Position numbers and translations under genes: made by a program. Shown one piece after another: positions 1-6,147 of a stretch of 7,237 nucleotides of DNA. Numbering within the stretch: position 1 is the first letter of the stretch; each line of letters starts with the position of its first letter. The stretch is from Parachlamydiaceae bacterium (GTDB taxonomy: Bacteria > Chlamydiota > Chlamydiia > Chlamydiales > Parachlamydiaceae): positions 1 through 7,237 of the forward strand of contig JACDGH010000136.1 of the NCBI GenBank assembly GCA_013815395.1, given 5' to 3'. Under the pieces are notes generated by a model. The model was given only the letters and a program-made list of their open reading frames with translations. It searched no databases and was not told where the DNA came from.

Positions 1-338
1 CTCCCTAGGGAGAACGGTCGTCACGAGTGTGGAACGGATGGATCATTTCATCAACCTATAAAAATCCGCATAGCAGGCGCGGAGGAACGCTGAGACGCAG
101 AGAGCTAAGCTTTCAGCGATATCATCGGCATTTAAAATTATATATCTTCAAGGGTTGTCTTACTCCCTTCTCCGCGCCTCTGCGTTTCCCCTTAGTCTCT
201 AAAACGTATAAAAGCAGCCCAAAGAAACAAGTCAGTCATTTACTTTTGTAATTACCTCTAAAGGCATAAAGAACATATAGAATATCCAGAGATAACTTTT
301 ATAATATCTACGCGTAAAGTCTTTTTGTCCTTTTCGTC
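1..338. other. Gene-poor stretch with repeat-like sequence
   Basis: No convincing gene is visible in these bases. The stretch opens with a perfect 12-base palindrome (CTCCCTAGGGAG, 1-12). It then carries a GC-rich inverted-repeat pair (76-102 and 170-185) and ends in two near-identical 9-base units (322-339) that abut the stop codon of the neighbouring gene. Bases 190-315 are AT-rich with nothing I recognise. The only longer open frame on the plus strand (27-251) runs straight through both repeat arms, has a GTG start and a low-complexity product, and is best seen as spurious. The stretch lies downstream of the unrecognised membrane protein gene, so it is its 3' flank. No tRNA or other structured RNA gene was recognised. 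Confidence 0.6.
76..185. repeat. Inverted repeat of purine-rich CGCAGAG/GGCGCGGAG motifs
   Basis: The left side reads GGCGCGGAG (76-84), then GAACGCTG, then ACGCAGAG (95-102). The right side holds the reverse complements CTCCGCGCC (170-178) and CTCTGCGT (178-185). The 9-mer and the 8-mer are both exact matches, but the two motifs are in a different order on each side, so this is not one simple long hairpin. The 67 bases between the arms are AT-rich and code for nothing obvious. Purine-rich strings of the ACGCAGAG type occur as dispersed multicopy repeats in many bacterial genomes. That this is such an element, or the remnant of a non-autonomous mobile element, is inference. Confidence 0.5.
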
Positions 339-339
339 C
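322..339. repeat. Two tandem 9-base units at a gene's stop codon
   Basis: TTTTTGTCC (322-330) is followed directly by TTTTCGTCC (331-339), a single-base difference. On the minus strand this reads GGACGAAAAGGACAAAAA and begins at the TAG stop of the upstream 282-residue gene. The array is too short to call a true tandem repeat with certainty. There is no preceding GC-rich stem, so I do not call it a terminator. Confidence 0.35.
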
Positions 340-1187
340 TAGGCTCGTTGAGCTGAAGTAAGATATTTAGGCTGGATGATTTGTCCATTGCGCGCATTCC
401 AATCACTCGTGCGCACCGATCCATCCGGATTCAACACTTCTATGCTATAGACAGGTAAAAATACTTCGGAAATACTGCGAATATTAAAATCATCACCAAA
501 AGCTGCTTTAGTAAGTTTTTCTACTTGTTTTTTTGAATACTTCTTAGGTGATCTTAAAGCGTAATCATAGGATTTAGTCACTAACGAACTTGCGATTTTG
601 GTCTCAGGTTGAACTAAGATCTTTGGATCTTGAAAGTGAAGTTGTAGGTCATTGCCTTTTTGGATAATTAAATGTTTTGCTGAGGCACTGTTGATCCATG
701 ATTGTAGTACATCTTTTTCAAGGTGAAATTCTTTTTGCAGCTGGTCAATGTTAGCTGAGCCTTTATTCTTTGCAAGAGCGTTCATGAGTTTAAAATCAGT
801 CCGTGAAGCTTCCACATTGATAGCGTCTTCAAAGCCATGAGATTTTTCCCATGTGTCTGCATCCAAAATCATTTCGCCATCCACCAAGCTCCAAAAAAGG
901 ACACCTTCACGCGATTTTTTATCGGGCTGCGTGTACTTAACTTCCATCAGAAGATAAGGTTGAAATTTGATGCCTGAATTGCGAAAGCTATGTTGAGGAG
1001 TAACCAGCAATTCTTTGCGATGGATCTCCATGATTTGTTCAGGAGTGAATTTAGCTTCGAGTGTCACTAATTCCCCATTTTCAACATACTGTTGGACTGC
1101 ACCAAATATCTGCTCGTGATTGTTATATAATAAGAGTCCTGCAGCAAAGGTAGCGGCAATCAATGAGTAAAACAGGATGCGTCGCAT
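339..1187 (-). CDS. Membrane-anchored protein of unknown function with two PepSY-like domains around a winged-helix-like middle
   Basis: I do not recognise this 282-residue protein as a named family. Residues 4-21 are a hydrophobic segment after Met-Arg-Arg, so it is a signal anchor or an uncleaved signal peptide, and the rest should lie outside the cytoplasmic membrane. Residues 47-108 (FTPEQIMEIH..., then FQPYLLMEVKYTQPD..., ending VDGEMIL) resemble residues 217-271 (YSKKQVEKLT..., then FLPVYSIEVLNPDGS..., ending RNGQII). Both look like a helix followed by a beta sheet ending in a 'G-x-I' strand, as in PepSY-type domains. Residues 131-185 between them have a helix-helix-helix-wing pattern like a small winged helix. 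ATG at 1187 has a good GAGGAA ribosome binding site. It lies 98 bases downstream of rho, beyond a stem-loop, so it may be transcribed separately. Chlamydia also has a hypothetical gene beside rho (CT490), but I cannot say whether it is homologous. The coding call is firm; the domain reading is by eye. Confidence 0.85.
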   Translation of the reverse strand: MRRILFYSLIAATFAAGLLLYNNHEQIFGAVQQYVENGELVTLEAKFTPEQIMEIHRKELLVTPQHSFRNSGIKFQPYLLMEVKYTQPDKKSREGVLFWSLVDGEMILDADTWEKSHGFEDAINVEASRTDFKLMNALAKNKGSANIDQLQKEFHLEKDVLQSWINSASAKHLIIQKGNDLQLHFQDPKILVQPETKIASSLVTKSYDYALRSPKKYSKKQVEKLTKAAFGDDFNIRSISEVFLPVYSIEVLNPDGSVRTSDWNARNGQIIQPKYLTSAQRA

Positions 1188-1192
1188 AAGAA

Positions 1193-1198
1193 TTCCTC
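1193..1198 (-). promoter_or_regulatory. Ribosome binding site of the 282-residue membrane protein
   Basis: On the minus strand GAGGAA sits 5 bases before the ATG at 1187. It is the best Shine-Dalgarno match in the window and supports that start. Confidence 0.7.
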
Positions 1199-1215
1199 AT
1201 ATAATAATAAAAGAT

Positions 1216-1261
1216 ATACGGGACACCAAGCACAAATGTCTTTGCTCTAGATGTCCCGTAT
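1216..1261 (-). terminator. Long stem-loop after rho, possible transcription terminator
   Basis: A perfect 10-base-pair outer stem pairs 1216-1225 with 1252-1261 (minus strand: ATACGGGACA and TGTCCCGTAT). The loop is 26 bases and holds a second weak helix: CAAA-GACA-TTTG with an AG/CT extension and a small bulge (about 1229-1246). After the stem the minus strand reads ATCTTTTATTATT, which is U-rich but not an unbroken U-tract. The element lies between the rho stop and the next gene's ribosome binding site, where an operon terminator would be expected. The large loop and imperfect U-run keep confidence moderate. It could instead be an mRNA 3'-end stabiliser or a processing site. Confidence 0.5.
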
Positions 1262-1285
1262 CACAATAATCCAAAAATAGACTTT

Positions 1286-2656
1286 CTAGTCTTTCATGGA
1301 CAAAAGAAATTCGGCGTTGCTGCTAGTTTTCTTCAAGCGACCTAGTAGCAAGTTCATGGCATCGACGGTAGCTAAATCGGCTACCGCTTGACGTAGAAGA
1401 TAAATTTTCTCCAATTCACTTGGATGATAAAGTAACTCTTCTTTACGTGTACCACTTTTGATCAAATCGATGGCTGGATAAGTGCGGCGATCTGCTAAGC
1501 GGCGCTCTAAGACCAATTCCATATTTCCTGTACCTTTGAATTCTTCAAAGATAACTTCATCCATACGCGAGCCCGTATCAATTAGAGCCGTAGCTATAAT
1601 CGTTAACGATCCGCCTTGCTCGATATTACGTGCAGCACCAAAGAAGCGTTTAGGCTTGTGCAGAGCATTAGCATCCATACCACCAGAAAGGATTTTTCCG
1701 GAGTGGGGTTGAATTGTGTTGTAAGCACGTGCCAGGCGGGTAAGAGAGTCAAGGAGAATCACAACATCATTGCCATGTTCGACAAGTCGACGAGATTTTT
1801 CAATGACCATTTCAGCAACTTGAACGTGTCTTTCTGGCGGCTCATCAAAAGTAGAAGCGATCACTTCTCCTTTGACAATGCGCTGCATGTCAGTCACTTC
1901 TTCCGGGCGTTCATCAATCAGTAATACGATTAGGATGATTTCGGGGTTATTAGTGGCAATAGCATTGGCGATATTTTGCAGGATAATTGTCTTACCTGTA
2001 CGCGGAGGCGCAACGATTAAACCGCGCTGTCCTTTACCAATGGGGGCAGCTAAATCCAACACGCGAGTCGATAACTTGTCTTTGGTAGTCTCCATGACGA
2101 TCCGTTTATTTGGATAGAGAGGAGTTAAGTTTTCGAAAAGAATGCGTTCTTTAGCTTTTTCAGGGGCTTTGCCATTAATGCTGTCCACTTTCAGGAGGGC
2201 AAAGTATTTTTCTTTTTCTTTAGGCGAACGGATTGAACCACATAAAGTATCGCCTTTTTTTAAATCAAAGCGTCTAATCTGCGCTGGAGATACATAGATA
2301 TCTTCCGCCGAAGGCAGATAGTTGTAGTTAGGGGAGCGCAGGAAACCAAACCCGTCCGGCAGAATTTCCAAAACCCCTTCACCATAAAGCACCTCGTTTG
2401 GTCGCTCTGAGATACATTTCACGATCTCAAAGACCATTTGCGACTTTGTCAATGAGCCTAGGTGTTTTAAGCCAATGCGTTTACCGTATTGGTTAAGCTG
2501 ATCGATATTCATCCGTTGGATGTCAGCAATTTTGGTGATCTCGACGACACCCGGGGTATCATAGGCGGCGGGGTGTTCGGCGGAATCTTTATCAGATAAA
2601 TTCATGCTATCTTCATAAGTTGAAGATGCTTCTTGAGAAGGGTTTTCGGGATTCAT
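1286..2656 (-). CDS. rho: Transcription termination factor Rho
   Basis: Rho is a cytoplasmic hexameric ATP-dependent RNA helicase that releases transcripts from RNA polymerase. The 456-residue product follows E. coli Rho along nearly its whole length after an acidic, low-complexity N-terminal extension (about 1-40). In order it has a Rho N-terminal helical domain (about 44-82), a cold-shock/OB RNA-binding domain with DGFGFLRSP (101-109) and DIYVSPAQIRRF (119-130), and a RecA-type ATPase. The ATPase shows Walker A APPRTGKT (216-223), the DERPEEVTDM segment (248-257) with the catalytic Glu, Walker B VVILLDSLTR (298-307), the Q-loop around SGKILSGGMDANALH (319-333) and the R-loop EEFKGTGNMEL (371-381). 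Walker A has Arg-Thr where E. coli has Lys-Ala; the other residues I associate with bicyclomycin contact are kept (E249, R250, D303, S304, K374). The start is the first ATG; AGGAG lies 12 bases upstream, a slightly long spacing. The gene sits 69 bases after coaE. Confidence 0.98.
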   Translation of the reverse strand: MNPENPSQEASSTYEDSMNLSDKDSAEHPAAYDTPGVVEITKIADIQRMNIDQLNQYGKRIGLKHLGSLTKSQMVFEIVKCISERPNEVLYGEGVLEILPDGFGFLRSPNYNYLPSAEDIYVSPAQIRRFDLKKGDTLCGSIRSPKEKEKYFALLKVDSINGKAPEKAKERILFENLTPLYPNKRIVMETTKDKLSTRVLDLAAPIGKGQRGLIVAPPRTGKTIILQNIANAIATNNPEIILIVLLIDERPEEVTDMQRIVKGEVIASTFDEPPERHVQVAEMVIEKSRRLVEHGNDVVILLDSLTRLARAYNTIQPHSGKILSGGMDANALHKPKRFFGAARNIEQGGSLTIIATALIDTGSRMDEVIFEEFKGTGNMELVLERRLADRRTYPAIDLIKSGTRKEELLYHPSELEKIYLLRQAVADLATVDAMNLLLGRLKKTSSNAEFLLSMKD

Positions 2657-2668
2657 TGAAGAATCAGA

Positions 2669-2673
2669 CTCCT
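2669..2673 (-). promoter_or_regulatory. Ribosome binding site of rho
   Basis: AGGAG on the minus strand, 12 bases before the ATG at 2656. The spacing is longer than usual, but no closer match exists. The in-frame ATG 17 codons downstream has only purine-rich GAAGA before it, so the upstream start is favoured. The 69-base coaE-rho gap shows no strong promoter. Confidence 0.5.
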
Positions 2674-2725
2674 GGTTATAAATAGTTTTAAGAAAAAAGA
2701 TTGATAAGCATTCTCTTTGTGTCTA

Positions 2726-3334
2726 TCAAGTTCCGTGAGCAAGCTTGTTAAAGAGGTTGATGACTGCAGCGCGCAGGTCATGCAAGCTTCCTGTGTTGTT
2801 AATAATTACATCTGCACGTTTTGCTTTTTCATTTGGAGATAATTGGCGAGACATTCGTTTTTCGTATTCCTTGGCATCACAGCCCGTTTTTGCTATAAAA
2901 TGCTTTAGGCATATCTCCGGATCACTCCATACGTCAATGATTAAGTCAAAATTATCTTGGCCGTTAACCTCGAATAGTAAAGGGATTTCAGCAATAAATA
3001 GAGGGACTTTTTGCTTGATCTTGACCTGTTGATATTGTGTTTCGATCTCACAAAACACAGCAGGGTGAAGAAGTTTTTCCAGGGATAGCAATAGTGCATG
3101 GTTATTGAATACTTTGTTTGCGATAATTCTGCGTTCGATCTTCCTGTTAACGATGATATCACTGCCCAACAAGTTAATCACTTGTTGGCCAATATCTGTA
3201 CTGGGAGTCAATAATTGGTGAACGATCTCGTCTGCGTTAACAACGTATGAGCCAAGTTCTTCAAAGAAACGACAAACGGATGATTTGCCACAGGAAAGGC
3301 CACCAGTTACGGCTACTTTTCTTAATGTTAACAT
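2726..3334 (-). CDS. coaE: Dephospho-CoA kinase
   Basis: CoaE phosphorylates the 3' hydroxyl of the ribose in dephospho-CoA using ATP, the last step of coenzyme A synthesis, in the cytosol. The 202-residue product has the P-loop GGLSCGKSS (residues 11-19) after a short beta strand, the VVNADEIVHQLL segment with the substrate-site Asp (D35), the LLHPAV motif (88-93), IPLLFE (117-122) and the C-terminal RMSRQLSPNEKAKRADVIINN block (from 160), all typical of the family. Length is normal. I start it at ATG 3334, not at the in-frame TTG three codons earlier. The ATG has GGAAAG just upstream and gives the MLTLRKVAVTGG start usual for the family, while the TTG has no ribosome binding site. The ATG overlaps the polA stop by 7 bases, so translational coupling with polA is likely. 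Cys15 in the P-loop replaces the more usual Gly/Ser and should be tolerated. Confidence 0.95.
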   Translation of the reverse strand: MLTLRKVAVTGGLSCGKSSVCRFFEELGSYVVNADEIVHQLLTPSTDIGQQVINLLGSDIIVNRKIERRIIANKVFNNHALLLSLEKLLHPAVFCEIETQYQQVKIKQKVPLFIAEIPLLFEVNGQDNFDLIIDVWSDPEICLKHFIAKTGCDAKEYEKRMSRQLSPNEKAKRADVIINNTGSLHDLRAAVINLFNKLAHGT

Positions 3335-6075
3335 TCTTTCCAATTTTTGCCAATAGTGATGTCGACAATTAATGGAATTTTTAATTTTAGCACTTCTTCC
3401 ATAGTTTCTCTAACAAGCGGAATAAAAGCTTCTGCTTCGTTATCAGGGATTTCAAAGATTAATTCATCATGGATTTGCAAGATCATATAACCTTTAAGAT
3501 CGGCATTGCTAAGTTTTTTGTCAATCGATAGCATAGCAAGTTTAATTAAATCCGCTTGTGTGCCTTGAATTGGAGTGTTAACAGCTAATCTTTCCGCTAA
3601 TTGGCGCAGCTGCCCATTCTTGCTAGTGATTTCTGGAATTAAACGTTCACGTCCAGTAAAAGTCACAGCTTTACCCGTATTCCGAGCCTGTTCTTTGCTA
3701 GATTCGAGAAATTCTTTAACTTTATAATAACGTTTAAAATACGTTTCTATAATTGCCGCAGCCTCTTTAACTTCGATGTGAAGCTCCTTGGCCAAGCCAA
3801 ATGCTTGTTGTCCATATACCAACCCGAAGTTCACAGCTTTGGCTTTATGGCGCTGCTCTTTAGTCACTTCCATTAATGGAACATTAAAAATTGTGGCCGC
3901 AGTGGAAGTGTGGATGTCTTCATTATTATTAAATGCTTGCAAAAGAGTGGGATCTTCGGACAAATGGGCCAATAAGCGCAGCTCTACTTGGGAGTAGTCG
4001 GCCGCTAAATAGCTCCAGCCTTCTTTTTGGGGACGAAAAGCTTCGCGTATTTGGCGCCCCACTTCGGATCTGACTGGGATGTTCTGTAAATTAGGATCCT
4101 GACAAGAAAGGCGCCCAGTTGCAGCCACTGATTGATTGAAAGTGCAATGAATGCGTCCAGTTTCGAGATTGACTTCTTTTGGTAGATTTTCAACATAAGT
4201 GGAGCGCAATTTTTCCAAAGTGCGGTATTCAAGTATTTCATGACAAATAGGATAATCATCTTTTAATGCTTCAAGGATGTCAGCATTGGTCGAAAAGCCT
4301 GTGGCAGTTTTTTTAGGTAACGTGATATGCAGCTTTTCCTGCAATATACGGCTCATTTGCTGAGGTGAGTTGATGTTAAATGTGTCGCCCGCTTGCTTGT
4401 ATATCTCTTGTTCTAGACCTTGCAAAGCCTGCTGAATGGCGGTGGCTTGTAGTTTTAGGCAAGGTTGATCCAAATAGATTCCATGCCTTTCCATTTTAGC
4501 TAAAATCTTTAAAAGAGGCAGTTCTAATTCATGCAGTAGACTATCGAGACGCCGTTCTTTTATTTCCTTTTCTAAAACGACTTTCAGCCGGCTTGCATAA
4601 TCGACATCTTCGCAACAATATTCACTAATACTATTAAGTGGAACATCTTGCAAATTAATGGCGCTTTTACCCTTTCCTAAAAGTTCGGAAATGGAGATTT
4701 TGACCTTGCCAAAATATTGCAGCGAAATGTGGTCTAAGGAATGTTGTCGATTGTGGGAATTTAATAAATATGAAGCTACAAGCGTGTCGAAACAGATAGA
4801 GGCAACAGTTATACCATAATTGGCAAGCACATGCAGATCATATTTGACATTGTGCCCATAAAAGCCGATTTTTGGGTCTTCAAAAAGAGGTTTCAAGCTG
4901 TCTATGATGTGTTTTAAAGTCAAAGAGCCATTTGTGGGAATATACCAAGCATTTTCAGGAGCAATTCCTAAGCCAATGCCTATTAATTCTGCCTTAATGG
5001 GTTGAACATTGGTTGTCATCGTATCAAAGCATATTTCTTTCTGTAGCTTTAGAAAAGCAACCAAAGTTTCCAAGCTTTTTTCATCATCAACAAGTGTGTA
5101 ATTTAAAACTACTGGGCCTAGATTTGCAGGGGGTGCATCTATTGGTTTTGTATCCACCCCATCGAAATCAAAAGTGCCTTGGGTAAAATTTCTTGTTTGG
5201 CTTGTAAAAGTTATCTGAGAAGTAAGAGAGACTTCTTTTAAAAGAGTATGAAAGCTCATTTGGGAATAAAATGCTTTTAGTTCGGCATCATTGGGAGATT
5301 TTAATTTGTAATAATTTGTCTCCTGTGGAATGTCGACATATTGATCAATTTTAACGAGTTGGCGACTTAAAATGGCTTTGTCGGCGTTTTCAATGATTGA
5401 TGCACGTCTTTTTTCGCTCGAGATTTTTTCGGGTGCAGCTAAAAGATTGTCGAGTGATCCAAATTGTTTAAGTAAAGCTACGGCGGTTTTTGGACCAATT
5501 CCAGGTAGTCCAGGAATATTGTCAGAGGCATCACCGGTCATAGCCAGATAATCGATCATTTGTTCAGGGGGCACACCATGGATCTCTTCCACTTGGATCG
5601 CACCGATGATCAAATTGTCTTTGCGCGTGTTAAGTAGGTGGATGTGAGCATTAACAAGCTGGCACATGTCTTTATCGCTTGTGCAAAGATAAGCCTCGGC
5701 CTGTTGTGATTCTGCCCATCTTGAAAGGGAGCCCATCGTGTCGTCCGCCTCAACTTCTGGAATATTGAGTACAGGAATGCCTATTAAATGACAAAATTCT
5801 TCTGCCCATTTAATTTGATAGTACAGATCTTGGGGTGCTTCTGAGCGATGCGCTTTATATTCAGGATATAGAGCTTTGCGTTTCATGCCATTGCGCGGTC
5901 CATCAAAGACGCTGACAATATGATCTGGCTGGAAATCTTTGATAAGCTTTAATATAGACCTGATAAATCCATATAAAGCATTGGTTGATTCCCCTTTGGA
6001 ATTTGTCATATTTCGAATAGCGAAATAGCAGCTGTAAAGATATCCTGAAGCGTCAATAACATAGATTTTTTTCAT
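3328..6075 (-). CDS. polA: DNA polymerase I with a probably impaired proofreading site
   Basis: PolA removes RNA primers and fills gaps during lagging-strand synthesis and excision repair. The 915-residue product has the three classic domains. The 5' nuclease (1-280) keeps its acidic set D8, D58, E109, D111, D112, D134, D136, D182 and D185 plus a helix-hairpin-helix (186-202). The 3'-5' exonuclease fold (about 320-505) keeps D351 (Exo I), N409/D413 (GHNVKYD, Exo II) and Y486/D490 (Exo III), but the Exo I glutamate is replaced: FDTMT, Met353 where E. coli has FDTET (E357). The polymerase has TGRLS and NLQNIPVR (653-669), motif A DYSQVELR (D693), O-helix R742/K746/F750 and motif C HDE (869-871), all intact. 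I start at ATG 6075 (MKKIYVIDASG), which fits the family. An ATG six codons upstream (6093) lies inside a strong hairpin. Neither start has a strong ribosome binding site; GAG lies 7 bases before 6075. The stop overlaps coaE. Confidence 0.97.
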   Translation of the reverse strand: MKKIYVIDASGYLYSCYFAIRNMTNSKGESTNALYGFIRSILKLIKDFQPDHIVSVFDGPRNGMKRKALYPEYKAHRSEAPQDLYYQIKWAEEFCHLIGIPVLNIPEVEADDTMGSLSRWAESQQAEAYLCTSDKDMCQLVNAHIHLLNTRKDNLIIGAIQVEEIHGVPPEQMIDYLAMTGDASDNIPGLPGIGPKTAVALLKQFGSLDNLLAAPEKISSEKRRASIIENADKAILSRQLVKIDQYVDIPQETNYYKLKSPNDAELKAFYSQMSFHTLLKEVSLTSQITFTSQTRNFTQGTFDFDGVDTKPIDAPPANLGPVVLNYTLVDDEKSLETLVAFLKLQKEICFDTMTTNVQPIKAELIGIGLGIAPENAWYIPTNGSLTLKHIIDSLKPLFEDPKIGFYGHNVKYDLHVLANYGITVASICFDTLVASYLLNSHNRQHSLDHISLQYFGKVKISISELLGKGKSAINLQDVPLNSISEYCCEDVDYASRLKVVLEKEIKERRLDSLLHELELPLLKILAKMERHGIYLDQPCLKLQATAIQQALQGLEQEIYKQAGDTFNINSPQQMSRILQEKLHITLPKKTATGFSTNADILEALKDDYPICHEILEYRTLEKLRSTYVENLPKEVNLETGRIHCTFNQSVAATGRLSCQDPNLQNIPVRSEVGRQIREAFRPQKEGWSYLAADYSQVELRLLAHLSEDPTLLQAFNNNEDIHTSTAATIFNVPLMEVTKEQRHKAKAVNFGLVYGQQAFGLAKELHIEVKEAAAIIETYFKRYYKVKEFLESSKEQARNTGKAVTFTGRERLIPEITSKNGQLRQLAERLAVNTPIQGTQADLIKLAMLSIDKKLSNADLKGYMILQIHDELIFEIPDNEAEAFIPLVRETMEEVLKLKIPLIVDITIGKNWKEC
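3336..3341 (-). promoter_or_regulatory. Ribosome binding site of coaE, inside the polA 3' end
   Basis: GGAAAG on the minus strand, just before the ATG at 3334 and within the last codons of polA. The GGA core is 4 bases from the ATG, a short spacing. It decides the start in favour of ATG over the upstream TTG. Confidence 0.5.
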
Positions 6076-6090
6076 AAATGGCTCGATTTG

Positions 6091-6116
6091 CATCCCCGCT
6101 ATAAATAGCGGGGATG
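6091..6116. repeat. GC-rich palindromic hairpin between sohB and polA
   Basis: CATCCCCGCTAT (6091-6102) and ATAGCGGGGATG (6105-6116) are exact reverse complements separated by AA. This gives a stem of about 11 pairs closed by a four-base loop. On the minus strand it starts 32 bases after the sohB stop. It is followed by GCAAATCGAGCC, not a U-run, so it is not a standard intrinsic terminator. It contains the upstream candidate ATG of polA (6093) within its 3' arm. Possible roles are an mRNA stability or processing element between the two genes, or one copy of a dispersed palindromic repeat. CATCCCCGC...GCGGGGATG palindromes of this style occur in several intracellular bacteria (general knowledge, not checked here). 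Confidence 0.65.
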
Positions 6117-6147
6117 ACTATAGATGTGACTAAGGGATGAGTTATTA

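Noticed and set aside
2..61. Possible 3' end of a plus-strand gene entering from the left (frame 2: ...RTVVTSVERMDHFINL then TAA)
   Set aside because: The peptide looks protein-like, but 19 residues with no recognisable family cannot support a gene. Frame 1 is also open over this stretch. The sequence left of the window would settle it.
27..251. 74-residue plus-strand open frame with a GTG start
   Set aside because: It runs through both arms of the GC-rich repeat, has no ribosome binding site that I see, and gives a basic low-complexity product with no recognisable motif.
1279..1292. Small hairpin AGACT-TTCT-AGTCT over the rho stop codon
   Set aside because: Five AT-rich pairs are too weak to propose a function; the larger stem-loop downstream is a better terminator candidate.
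1482..2117. Three plus-strand open frames opposite rho
   Set aside because: They are antisense to strongly conserved Rho domains and have no family resemblance.
2745..3162. Open frames overlapping coaE
   Set aside because: They lie in other frames across conserved CoaE motifs, so they are shadows.
3788..4259. Open frames inside polA on both strands
   Set aside because: They are alternative-frame shadows of the conserved polymerase domain.
6076..6147. A separate promoter for polA in the sohB-polA gap
   Set aside because: TATAGT occurs upstream of the hairpin on the minus strand, but I find no -35 match at a suitable distance.
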